Assembly: GCA_035551355.1 (NCBI GenBank)
Contig: DASZNF010000013.1
Coordinates: forward strand, 8,719-72,718
Reading direction: 5' to 3'
DNA from: DATATV01 sp035551355
GTDB taxonomy: Bacteria > Actinomycetota > Actinomycetes > Mycobacteriales > Pseudonocardiaceae
Length of the DNA: 64,000 nt
The notes under the pieces were generated by a model, which saw nothing but the letters and a program-made list of their open reading frames with translations, had not been told where the DNA came from and ran no database searches. This document shows, piece after piece, positions 16,843-27,008 of this stretch; positions within the stretch are counted from its first letter, which is position 1; every line of letters starts with the position of its first letter. The translations under genes and the position numbers were made by a program.

Positions 16843-18341
16843 GACTGGCTCATCCCCTCCATCGCGGACACCAGTTGCTGTTCGGTCCACCCGGCCACGA
16901 GTTCGGTGTGCACCCGGCCGTGGAACAGCACCAACACCCGGTCGCACACTCGCAGATCCTCCGCCTCGTCGGACACCACCAGCACCCCGGTGCCCTCGCC
17001 GGCCACGTCGTTCACCTTGTCCAGCAACGATTCCCGGGACCGCACGTCGACCCCGACGGTCGGGCTGATCAGCACCAGTACCTTCGGCTCGTTGGCCAGC
17101 GCCCGGGCCAGCACCACCTTCTGCGCGTTCCCGCCGGACAGTCCGGCCACCGGCTGATCCGGGCCGTCGGTCTTGATGGCCAGCTCGGCGATCGCCGCCG
17201 TCGCCGCCGCCCTGCGCCGCCGCGGATTGATGAAACCGCTGCGGCCCAGCCGATCGGTCACGGTCAGGGTGCTGTTCTCGGCCACCGACAACAGCGGGAT
17301 CAGGCCCTGCCGGTGCCGGTCCTGCGGCACGAATCCCAGCCCGGCCCGCAAGGTCGCGGGCACACTGCCCGGCGGAACCGGGCGTCCGGCCACCGCGACC
17401 CGGCCCGAGCTCTGCGCGCGCAGGCCCACCAGCGTCTCGGCCAGCGCCACCTTGCCGCTGCCGCCGACCCCGGCCACGCCGACCACCTCGCCCGTGCGCA
17501 CCCGCAGGTCCACTCCGGCGAACTCGCCGTCCAGGCTCAGGTTTTCGGCCGAGAGCACGATGTCCTCGCTGTCCGAGGCTTTCCGGGTGCGCCCCCGGTC
17601 CTCGGTCGCGTCCTCCCCGGTCATCGCGGCCACCAGCTCGGGTGGGCTGATCCGCGCGACCGGGGTGGACAGCACGTGTTTGGCGTCCCGGAACACGGTG
17701 ACCGTGTCGCACACCTCGAACACCTCCTGGAGGTGGTGGGAGATGAACAGGAAGGTCACCCCGGACTCGCGCAGCGTGCGCATCCGGTCGAACAGCCGCT
17801 CGATGGCCCGGGCCTCCAACTGCGCGGTCGGCTCGTCCAGGATCACGAACCGCGCGCCCAGCGACAGCGCCCGGGCGATCTCCACCAGCTGCCGCTGTTC
17901 CACGGTCAGCTCGCCGGCCAGCAGCTCCGGATTCACCTTGACATCAAAGGAATCCAGCAGCTCGCCGGATTTGCGGCGCATCTCCCGCCAGCGGATCCGG
18001 CCCGCCCCGGCCTGCCGGTTGAGGAACAGGTTCTCCGCCACCGACAACGTCGGGATGATGGTGGACTTCTGGTACACGCAGGCCACCAGCCGCCGCCAGG
18101 CGTCCGGATCGCTCACCGGGGGAGCGGGCTGCCCGGCGAACTCGACCACCCCGGAATCCGGCCGCTGCAAGCCGGTCAGCACCGAGACCAGGGTGGATTT
18201 TCCGGCCCCGTTGCGGCCGACCAGGCCGTGCATGTGCCCGTGCTCGATCCGGATGCCCGCGTCATCAAGGGCGGTGGTCGCCCCGTACCGTTTGGTGACA
18301 CCGGTGGCGTTGACCACCGGTGTTCCCGTCGACTCGGTCAC
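16839..18341 (-). CDS. Sugar ABC transporter ATPase, two fused nucleotide-binding domains (RbsA/XylG type)
   Basis: 500 residues from GTG 18341, the usual length for this family; a start 40 codons upstream adds a sequence overlapping the binding-protein gene and is rejected. Domain 1 has Walker A GRNGAGKST, VEQRQLVEIARAL and Walker B FVILDEPTAQLE. Domain 2 has GVGGSGKVA, LSGGNAQKVVLARAL and VLVLISPTVGVDV, in which the Walker B Asp-Glu pair is replaced by Ile-Ser. A degenerate second site is known in CUT2 ATPases, so the pump is expected to work through domain 1. It lies 17 bp after the binding-protein stop and overlaps the permease. Confidence 0.92.
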   Translation of the reverse strand: MTESTGTPVVNATGVTKRYGATTALDDAGIRIEHGHMHGLVGRNGAGKSTLVSVLTGLQRPDSGVVEFAGQPAPPVSDPDAWRRLVACVYQKSTIIPTLSVAENLFLNRQAGAGRIRWREMRRKSGELLDSFDVKVNPELLAGELTVEQRQLVEIARALSLGARFVILDEPTAQLEARAIERLFDRMRTLRESGVTFLFISHHLQEVFEVCDTVTVFRDAKHVLSTPVARISPPELVAAMTGEDATEDRGRTRKASDSEDIVLSAENLSLDGEFAGVDLRVRTGEVVGVAGVGGSGKVALAETLVGLRAQSSGRVAVAGRPVPPGSVPATLRAGLGFVPQDRHRQGLIPLLSVAENSTLTVTDRLGRSGFINPRRRRAAATAAIAELAIKTDGPDQPVAGLSGGNAQKVVLARALANEPKVLVLISPTVGVDVRSRESLLDKVNDVAGEGTGVLVVSDEAEDLRVCDRVLVLFHGRVHTELVAGWTEQQLVSAMEGMSQS

Positions 18342-18358
18342 GCTTGCCTGCCCCTGCC

Positions 18359-19393
18359 TCAGGTGCCGCTGATCTGGTTTCCCCACAAGGATTTGTCGTT
18401 CACATTGGCCTTGGTGACCAACGGCGCGGGCAGCTCGTCCTCCAGATTTCCGTTGCCCCACGAGACAATCGTGCTGCCGTGGTCGGTCGGGCCCGGCTTG
18501 AACGTCTTGCCTGCCAACGCCGCCTGCGCGTAGTACAGGGCGTACTTGGCGTAGAGGTCGGCGGGCTGGGACACGGTGGCGTCGAGGTAACCCTGCCGGA
18601 TCGCGGTGAACTCGGCCGGAATGCCGTCATTGGACACGATGGTGATGTGCCCGGGCTGCCCGGCCGGGATCAGCTTGCCCGCGCTCTTGAGCACCTGCAG
18701 CGTCGGCGCCAGGAACACGCCACCGGCCTGGGAGTAGATGCCGCTGATGTCCGGGTGCTGGGTCAGCACCGTCTGCAATGCCGCCGCGCCCTTGGCGGAA
18801 TCCCAGTCGGTCGGCTCGCCGTAGACGGTGATGCCCGGGAAGTTCTGTTTCATGCACGTGTTGAACGCGTTGGTGCGGTCCCGGCCGTTGATGGAGTCCA
18901 GCGCGCCCTCCAGGTCCACGACCTTGCCGGTGCCCTTCAACTGCTGGCCGAGGTACATGCAGGATTTCTGGCCGTAGGCCACGTTGTCGGCCCGCACCAC
19001 CATGTACACCTTGCCCGAGTCGGGCCGGGTGTCCACGGTGACGACCGGAATGTTCTTGTTGGCCAACTGGTTCAGTGTGCCGACCACCGCGCCGGTGTCC
19101 TGCGGGGCGATCACCACCGCCTTGGCGCCCTGGCTGACCAGCGCCTGCACGTTGGAGGCCAGTTTGGTGATGTCGTTCTGCGAGTTGGTGGTGGGCATGA
19201 GATTCACGCCAAGATCCTTGGCCTCCTGCGGCACGTACTTGGCGTAGGCGACCCAGAAGTCCGTGTCCGAGCGGGGCAGATCCAGCCCGATCTTCGGGCC
19301 GCTGCCCGAGGAAGCCGAGGAGTTGCAGCCGGCCAGCACACACATGGTGGCCGCGGCGACGGCGACCGCCTTCCAAGCAGTACGCAGGTGCAT
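18359..19393 (-). CDS. Periplasmic-type sugar-binding lipoprotein (RbsB-like) of the fucose operon
   Basis: 344 residues with a lipoprotein signal whose lipobox VLAGC ends at Cys23, then a short Ser/Gly spacer. The body is a periplasmic binding protein-like I fold: IGLDLPRSDTDFWVAYAKYV, QALVSQGAKAVVIAP, IPVVTVDTRPDSG and ITIVSNDGIPAEF. It captures the sugar outside the membrane for the permease/ATPase pair that follows at 17 bp. It is the third gene after the fuconate dehydratase and the SDR. Substrate is most likely L-fucose, by operon context only. Confidence 0.92.
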   Translation of the reverse strand: MHLRTAWKAVAVAAATMCVLAGCNSSASSGSGPKIGLDLPRSDTDFWVAYAKYVPQEAKDLGVNLMPTTNSQNDITKLASNVQALVSQGAKAVVIAPQDTGAVVGTLNQLANKNIPVVTVDTRPDSGKVYMVVRADNVAYGQKSCMYLGQQLKGTGKVVDLEGALDSINGRDRTNAFNTCMKQNFPGITVYGEPTDWDSAKGAAALQTVLTQHPDISGIYSQAGGVFLAPTLQVLKSAGKLIPAGQPGHITIVSNDGIPAEFTAIRQGYLDATVSQPADLYAKYALYYAQAALAGKTFKPGPTDHGSTIVSWGNGNLEDELPAPLVTKANVNDKSLWGNQISGT

Positions 19394-19453
19394 CGCTTTT
19401 CCTTCGCTGTACGTCGACTCTGACGAGAACAGCCGGGCCGGCTCGGCGCGAGT

Positions 19454-20235
<782 letters not shown>

Positions 20236-20251
<16 letters not shown>

Positions 20252-21540
20252 ACCGGTCCGTCCGGAAACAGATGCATGGCAACCGATTCCGCGTGCAGTT
20301 CCGCCGAGAATCCCGGCTCCAGCGGAGCCCGGTAGCGCCCGTTGGCCACGACCACCGGTTGCACGAAGTGTTCGTGCAGGTGGTCGACGTATTCGATGAT
20401 CCGGTTCTCGGTACTGCCGGACACCGCGAGGTAGTCGAACATGGACAGGTGCTGGACCAGTTCACACAGGCCGACCCCGCCGGCGTGCGGGCACACCGGC
20501 ACGCCGAACTTGGCCGCCAGTAACAGGATCGCGATGTTCTCGTTCACCCCCGCCACGCGTGCGGCATCGATCTGCAGGATATCGATCGCGTTTGCCTGCA
20601 ACAACTGTTTGAACACGATCCGGTTCTGCACGTGTTCGCCGGTGGCCACCTTGACCGGGGAAATCGCCGCTCGGATGGCCGCGTGCCCGAGGATGTCGTC
20701 CGGTGAGGTCGGTTCCTCGATCCAGTACGGATCCAGCGGGGCCAGTTCGGTGATCGCGGCGATCGCGGTGCCCACGTCCCAGCGCTGGTTGGCGTCCACC
20801 GCGATCCGCACGTCCGGCCCGGCCACCTCGCGGGCCAGCCGGAACCGGCGCACGTCGTCGCGCGGGTTCGCGCCGACCTTCAGCTTGATCTGGGTGAATC
20901 CCTCGTCCAGCGCCTCTGTGGTCAGCCGCACCAGCTTGTCGTCGGAGTAGCCCAGCCAGCCCGGGGTGGTGGTGTAGGCCGGGTAGCCGTTGGCCAGCAG
21001 GTCCTTCTCGCGCTCGGCCCGGCCCTCGCGGGCGGCGGTGAGCAGGTCCAGGGCCTCGTCCGGGGTGAGCGCGTCGGTCAGGTAGCGGAAGTCGACCAGT
21101 TCGACCAGTTCGGCCGGGGAAAGGTCGGACAGCAGGCGCCACAGTGGTTTCCCGGCGCGCTTGGCCCGGAGATCCCACATCGCGTTGACCACCGCGGAGA
21201 TGGCCATGTGCATGACGCCCTTTTCCGGGCCCAGCCAGCGCAGTTGCGGATCGTGCACCAGTTTGCGCGAGAACCCGCCCAGATCGGCCAGGGTTTCGGC
21301 CAGCGGCAGGCCGATGACGTGCCCGGTCAGCGCCTGGATCGCGGCCACCTGCACGTCGTTGCCGCGGCCGATGGTGAAGGCGAAACCGTGGCCGGAGTGG
21401 CCGTCCTCGGCGTCGGTGCTGATCACCACATAGGCCGCCGAGTAGTCCGGGTCCGGGTTCATCGCGTCCGAGCCGTCCAGCTGGCGCGAGGTGGGGAACC
21501 GGACGTCGTAGGTGGCCAGCGAGATGATCGTGTCGCTCAT
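20236..21540 (-). CDS. L-fuconate dehydratase (enolase superfamily)
   Basis: 434 residues from ATG 21540, matching the unusually long FucD subgroup (about 430-440). Signature segments include the N-terminal [20 protein letters not shown], characteristic of FucD. The catalytic K-x-K is in [10 protein letters not shown], metal ligands are in [19 protein letters not shown] and ATGEHVQN, and the His base is in [10 protein letters not shown]. It dehydrates L-fuconate to 2-keto-3-deoxy-L-fuconate. It is the first gene of the seven-gene operon, about 100 bp downstream of a perfect 15-bp palindrome. This is the most diagnostic gene for the assignment of the operon to fucose. Confidence 0.93.
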
Positions 21541-21640
21541 TCCCGGCCCGCCGGCTCGGCCTGGCGTGCGCCGGGCGCGGCTGGTCGTTCGATTCCGGGC
21601 GGACCCACGCGGACGAGCTTCACCAGCGCCTCCTCGCACC

Positions 21641-21655
21641 AGACATCCGATGTCT
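21641..21655. promoter_or_regulatory. Palindromic operator upstream of the fucose operon
   Basis: AGACATCCGATGTCT is a perfect palindrome (AGACAT/ATGTCT around CCG) of the size GntR/FadR-family repressors bind. It lies 100 bp upstream of the fuconate dehydratase start and shares CATCCGATG with the site at 7786-7796 next to the GntR gene. Confidence 0.65.
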
Positions 21656-21768
21656 AGTGTCTAGCAGACCTCCGATGAATTTGTCCATGCTCAGGCCGGT
21701 ACCCGACGCCGCCCGGCGGGGACGCGGAAAACACCGTGCTCGCGAGAGTGGGTCAACCTCGCCTTGGT

Positions 21769-21813
21769 AGAAAGTTCGACCAGAACTGAAGTTCGGTTGG
21801 GACAGAACTTTCT
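21769..21813 (+). promoter_or_regulatory. Structured leader with alternative hairpins before a GNAT gene
   Basis: Four interleaved repeats alternate: AGAAAGTTC (21769-21777), GAACT (21783-21787), AAGTTC (21789-21794) and GAACTTTCT (21805-21813). Segments 1:2 plus 3:4 or 1:4 plus 2:3 can pair, giving mutually exclusive folds. Segment 4 abuts the GGAGG ribosome site (21814-21818). This resembles an attenuator, but could also be paired protein-binding sites. Confidence 0.45.
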
Positions 21814-21823
21814 GGAGGAACGC

Positions 21824-22369
21824 TTGCTGTTGCGCGAAGTGCGATTGGACGATGTCGAGTCCTACGTACGGATGCTGTGCGATCCGGTGATGATGGCCGA
21901 ACTCGGCGGGCCGCTGCCGCGCGACCGGGTCGAGGAGACGGTGCGCAGGCATGTGCGGGAGAACCGGTCCGGCGCGGCGCTGGCGTGCCTGATCGTGTCC
22001 GAAGGTGATCCGATGACCGTGGCCGGCACCGTCTCCGCGGCCGAGCGGGAACTCGACGGGGAACAGCTGGCCGAGATCGGCTGGGCGGTACTGCCGGAGT
22101 TCCAGGGGCGCGGGCTGGCCACCGGCGCGGTGCGGCTGCTGCTGGCGCGCCTGCGTGCGGAACGGCCGTGGCCGAGCGTGCACGCGTTCCCGGGCATTGC
22201 CAACGTGCCGTCCAACGCGGTCTGCCGGTCGACCGGGTTCACATTGCTGGGCCAACGGGAGATCGAATACGCCGGGCGGCTGCTGCCCGCCAATCACTGG
22301 CGGTTCGACCTCGTCGCGCCGGGGGATGCCGGTGGCGGCAGCGCTCAGCGAATGACTCGTGCACACTGA
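21824..22369 (+). CDS. GNAT-family N-acetyltransferase
   Basis: 181 residues from TTG 21824, chosen because GGAGG lies 5 nt upstream and the protein then starts at the first strand (LLREVRLDDVESYVRML). The GNAT core is clear: AEIGWAVLPEFQGRGLATGAVRLLL contains the acetyl-CoA binding Q-x-x-G-x-G/A loop, and the late NVPSNAVCRSTGFTLLG is the usual C-terminal motif. It transfers an acetyl group from acetyl-CoA to an unknown amine (small molecule or protein N-terminus). It stands alone, divergent from the fucose operon, behind an unusual leader of interleaved inverted repeats. Acceptor unknown. Confidence 0.82.
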   Translation: MLLREVRLDDVESYVRMLCDPVMMAELGGPLPRDRVEETVRRHVRENRSGAALACLIVSEGDPMTVAGTVSAAERELDGEQLAEIGWAVLPEFQGRGLATGAVRLLLARLRAERPWPSVHAFPGIANVPSNAVCRSTGFTLLGQREIEYAGRLLPANHWRFDLVAPGDAGGGSAQRMTRAH

Positions 22370-22458
22370 TCGTGCGCTGATCCGGACCATTCGCCTGAAC
22401 TGGGACAACGACCGGTAGGGTGGACTCAGGTGTGCCGGGAAGTCTGGTCGGCGAACGT

Positions 22459-22495
22459 ACTGCCACGACTCGTGGCGAAATGCACTGCCACGACT
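22459..22495 (+). repeat. Direct 12-bp repeat in the leader of the Na+/H+ antiporter gene
   Basis: ACTGCCACGACT occurs at 22459-22470 and 22484-22495, 25 bp apart. The first copy can also form CCACG-ACT-CGTGG. It may be an operator pair or a leader structure. Confidence 0.45.
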
Positions 22496-22520
22496 TGTAC
22501 GGACGAAAGGACCACCGGTC

Positions 22521-24113
22521 ATGCGCGGAGCCGAGACCGTGCTGTTCCTGGTCGTGGTGGCCACCGTGGTCGCCACCTTCGCCCACCGGCTGCGGGTGCC
22601 TTCGCCCTCCCTGCTCGTGGTCGCCGGGCTGCTGGTCGGTCTCCTGCCCGGGGTGCCGCTGGTCGAGGTCACGCCCGACATCGTCAGTCTCGTGGTGCTG
22701 CCCCCGCTGCTGTATGTCGCGGGGGAGGAACTGCCGTGGCGGGAGTTGCGACGGGTCTGGCAGCCGGTGACCGCGCTGGCCGTCGGGCTCGTGCTGGCCA
22801 CGGCCGCCGCGGTGGGGGCGGTGGTGGTGGCGCTCACCGATCTGCCGATCGGCATGGCGTTGGTGCTGGGCACCGTGCTGGCCAGCACCGACCCGGTCGC
22901 GGTCACCGCGCTTGGCCGCAGGCTCTCCCTGCCGCCGCGGGTGCAAACGTTGGTACAGGCGGAAAGTCTGTTCAACGACGCCACCAGCCTGCTGCTGTTC
23001 CGGGTCGCCATCACCGCCGCGGTCACCGCGGGCGGGCTGAGCGTCGGCTCGACCGTCGGCGAGTTCGCGCTGCTGGCCGGCGGCGGCACGGTGGTCGGGC
23101 TGGTGGTCGCCGGGGGAGTGACGCTGATCCGGCGGCGCACCGAGGACCCGGTGCTGGAGACGGTGATCTTCCTGGTCACGCCGTACGCCGCCTACGTGCT
23201 GGCCGAATCGCTGCACGGGTCGGGGGTGACCGCCGTGGTGGTCGCCGCGGTCGTGCTGGGCACCCAGTCCACCCGGCTGTCCAGCGCGCGCATCCGGCTC
23301 CAGTTGGACGCGGTGTCGCGGACCGTGGTGTTCCTGCTGGAAAGCGTGGTGTTCGGGCTGATCGGGCTGGAACTGCCCACGCTGCTCCGCGAACTGACCG
23401 TGACCAGCACCTGGTGGCCACTGCAAGCCCTGGCCATCACCGCCACGCTCGTCGTGATCCGGGTGCTGTGGGTGTTCCCGCTGGCCGCATTGCGGCGCCG
23501 GCGGGCCGGGGGCGGGCGGCCGGCCTGGGCGGTGCCCACGGTGGTGTCCTGGGCCGGCGCGCGCGGGGTGGTGCCGCTGGCCGCCGCACTGTCCATTCCG
23601 CTCACCGCCGCCGACGGGAAACCGTTGGCCGGGCGGGATCTCGTGCTGCTGCTGTCCGCCGCGGTCATCGTGATCACCTTGGTGGTGCAGGGATTCACCC
23701 TCGCCCCGCTGGTCCGCCGCGCGGGCATCGCGGTGCCGCCGGCCGATCTGCGCCAGGAGTACGCGCAGGCCCGAATCCGGTTGGTGCGCAAGGGAATCGA
23801 GCATCTGGACGAACTGTCCGATCTGGAGCTCGCGCCCGAGGTGGTGCTGACCCAACTGCGCGACCGGATGACCGCGCGGCTGGGCCGGATCGAGGCGGAC
23901 GACCTGCTCGCCGGCCCGGACACCGGCCGGCCGGCGGCCGAGCCGACCGCGGCTGCCTACCAGCAGGTGCGCCGGGAACTGGTCGCGGTGCAGAACACCG
24001 AGCTCAACCAGCTCTACGCCGACGGCGCGATCAGCGACACCACCCGGCGCGGGCTGCAGCGCGCGCTGGATCTGGAGGACGCGGGCATAGCGGATGATCA
24101 TGGACATTCCTGA
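22521..24113 (+). CDS. Na+/H+ antiporter, CPA1 (NhaP-like) family
   Basis: A 530-residue membrane exchanger with about 12 hydrophobic helices over residues 1-410. CPA1 signatures are visible: PPLLYVAGEELPWRELRR, GTVLASTDPVAVTALGRRL and the ion-binding AESLFNDATSLLLF, plus WAGARGVVPLAAALSIP. A cytoplasmic, charged and helical C-terminal tail of about 110 residues follows. It exchanges Na+ (or K+) for protons for pH and salt homeostasis. ATG 22521 follows GGACGAAAGGACC. The next gene, an RCK-domain channel-like protein, is 74 bp downstream in the same direction, suggesting a cation-homeostasis pair. Confidence 0.92.
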   Translation: MRGAETVLFLVVVATVVATFAHRLRVPSPSLLVVAGLLVGLLPGVPLVEVTPDIVSLVVLPPLLYVAGEELPWRELRRVWQPVTALAVGLVLATAAAVGAVVVALTDLPIGMALVLGTVLASTDPVAVTALGRRLSLPPRVQTLVQAESLFNDATSLLLFRVAITAAVTAGGLSVGSTVGEFALLAGGGTVVGLVVAGGVTLIRRRTEDPVLETVIFLVTPYAAYVLAESLHGSGVTAVVVAAVVLGTQSTRLSSARIRLQLDAVSRTVVFLLESVVFGLIGLELPTLLRELTVTSTWWPLQALAITATLVVIRVLWVFPLAALRRRRAGGGRPAWAVPTVVSWAGARGVVPLAAALSIPLTAADGKPLAGRDLVLLLSAAVIVITLVVQGFTLAPLVRRAGIAVPPADLRQEYAQARIRLVRKGIEHLDELSDLELAPEVVLTQLRDRMTARLGRIEADDLLAGPDTGRPAAEPTAAAYQQVRRELVAVQNTELNQLYADGAISDTTRRGLQRALDLEDAGIADDHGHS

Positions 24114-24132
24114 AATCCCTCGCCAGGAGATG

Positions 24133-24146
24133 TCCGGACGTCCGGA
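24133..24146. promoter_or_regulatory. Perfect 14-bp palindrome between antiporter and RCK-protein genes
   Basis: TCCGGACGTCCGGA is fully self-complementary and lies 42 bp upstream of the GTG start of the next gene. It may be a dimeric regulator's operator. No T-run follows, so a terminator is less likely. Confidence 0.4.
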
Positions 24147-24187
24147 AACGCCCCGCCCGGGCGCACCCGCGACCTAAGATCGTTGCC

Positions 24188-25873
24188 GTGCCCAGCATTC
24201 TGCCCAGCCGGTCCCCCCGGGCGAGCCGCTTCGTCGTGTGCGGCAGCAATCCACTGGCCTTCCGGCTGGTCAGCGAGCTGGTCACCCGATTCGACGCGAG
24301 CGTCACCGTGCTGATGCGCTCGCGCACCGCCGACCGCGGCCCGCAGATCGCCGCGCTGCCCGGGGTCTCGGTCATCGAGGCCGCCGACCTGGACGATGCC
24401 ACCCTGCGCGAGGCCGGGGTGGCCCAGGCCCGGGCGCTGGCCCTGGTGGAACAGAACGACGTCGGCAACATCCACGTGTCGCTGCGCGCGCACGAGCTCA
24501 ATCCCAATCTGCGCATGGTGATCCGGATGTTCAACATGTCGCTGGGCCACCGGGTGCGCACCCTGTTCGCCGACGCCGCGGTGCTGTCCGACTCGGCCAT
24601 GGCCGCGCCCTCCTTCGTCGCCGCCGCGCTGGGCGAGCTGGCGCCCAGCCACGTCCGGCTGCCCGGCCGCACCCTGTACATGGCGCGCCGGTCGGAGGTA
24701 CCGGCCAATCGGGTGGTGTGCGGCCTGGCCGACACTTCCGGCCCGGCCAACCAGCTGCTGCCGGCCGACCAGGACGACGCCGACCTGGTGCTGGCCATCG
24801 CCGACGGCACGGTGCGGGAACGGACCGGGGGCTACCGGGACCGGCTGTGGACCCGGGCCTGGGCCTGGACCCGGGCCGTGGTCACCCGCAATCGGCTGGC
24901 CCAGATCGCGCTGGGCCTGCTGGTGCTGCTGGTCGTGGGCTTCGTGCTGACCGCCACCGCGGGCCAGCAGAGCTGGCGCGATGCCATCTACCTGACCCTG
25001 CTGGACGCCTCCGGCGCCGCGCAGCCCGATCTGGGACTGTCCACCATCAACCGGATCGTGCAGGTCGGCATCACGCTGGTCGGCATCTCGGTGATCCCGG
25101 TGGTCACCGCGGCGGTGGTGGACGGGCTGGTCAGCGCCCGGCTGGCCGGCGGGCGGCCGGTGCCGCGCTCGATCACCGGGCACGTGGTGGTGGTCGGGCT
25201 GGGCAACCTGGGCTCCCGGGTGATCCGCCAGCTGCACGACCTGGGCGTGCCGGTGGTCTGCGTGGAGGTCGACGAACACGCCCGCGGGGTGACCTTCGCC
25301 CGGGAGGCGGGTATGCCGATCGTGTTCGGCTCGGCCACCCGCGAACACGTGCTGCACACCGCCTCGGTGCAGACCTGCCGGGCGCTGGTGCTGCTGACCA
25401 GCAGCGACATGGTCAACCTGGAGGCGGCGTTGCAGGGCAAGGCGGCCCGGGAGAACGTGCGGGTGGTGCTGCGGCTGTTCGACGACGACCTGGCCGAACG
25501 GGTGGAACGCAACTTCGGCTTCACCATCTCGCGCAGCGTGTCCCGGGTGTGCGCGCCGCCGTTCGCCGCGGCCATGATGGACCGCCAGGTCATCGGCACG
25601 CTGCCGATCGGCCGGTCCACGCTGATGATCGCCGACGTGCCGGTCGCGGCCGAATCGGAGATGGCAGGCCGCTCGGTGGGCACCGTGCACGAGCCCGAGC
25701 AGGTCCGGGTGATCGCGCTGCAACGCCGCGGCGAGAACCGGCTGGACTGGACGCCGGGACAGACCTACCAGCTGGCCGCGGGCGACCGGCTGATCATCCT
25801 GGCCACCCGGTCCGGTCTGGGCCGGGTGCTGTCCCGCAGCATCCCGCCGGTGGCCCAGCCGACCGCGGGCTGA
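24188..25873 (+). CDS. Two-RCK (TrkA-N) NAD-binding membrane protein, potassium channel-like
   Basis: 561 residues from GTG 24188. An N-terminal TrkA-N/RCK domain (FVVCGSNPLAFRLVSELV, about 15-150) precedes a membrane section. The section has a helix (LLVLLVVGFVLTATA), a pore-loop-like stretch (WRDAIYLTLLDASGA) and another helix (GITLVGISVIPVVTAAVV). A second RCK domain follows (HVVVVGLGNLGSRVIRQL, Rossmann G-x-G-x-x-G, with acidic VCVEVDEHARG) and a TrkA-C domain (about 480-555). The order RCK-TM-RCK resembles Castor/Pollux-like channels. No canonical GYG filter is visible, so ion selectivity is uncertain. It is paired with a cation antiporter. Confidence 0.85.
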   Translation: MPSILPSRSPRASRFVVCGSNPLAFRLVSELVTRFDASVTVLMRSRTADRGPQIAALPGVSVIEAADLDDATLREAGVAQARALALVEQNDVGNIHVSLRAHELNPNLRMVIRMFNMSLGHRVRTLFADAAVLSDSAMAAPSFVAAALGELAPSHVRLPGRTLYMARRSEVPANRVVCGLADTSGPANQLLPADQDDADLVLAIADGTVRERTGGYRDRLWTRAWAWTRAVVTRNRLAQIALGLLVLLVVGFVLTATAGQQSWRDAIYLTLLDASGAAQPDLGLSTINRIVQVGITLVGISVIPVVTAAVVDGLVSARLAGGRPVPRSITGHVVVVGLGNLGSRVIRQLHDLGVPVVCVEVDEHARGVTFAREAGMPIVFGSATREHVLHTASVQTCRALVLLTSSDMVNLEAALQGKAARENVRVVLRLFDDDLAERVERNFGFTISRSVSRVCAPPFAAAMMDRQVIGTLPIGRSTLMIADVPVAAESEMAGRSVGTVHEPEQVRVIALQRRGENRLDWTPGQTYQLAAGDRLIILATRSGLGRVLSRSIPPVAQPTAG

Positions 25874-25945
25874 CCAGCGGGTTGATCGATTCGGCTCGGT
25901 GAGGCTGCCCACCCGGCCCGGGTCAGGTACGACGCGGGTGGCTAG

Positions 25946-27001
<1,056 letters not shown>

Positions 27002-27008
27002 GTCAGCG

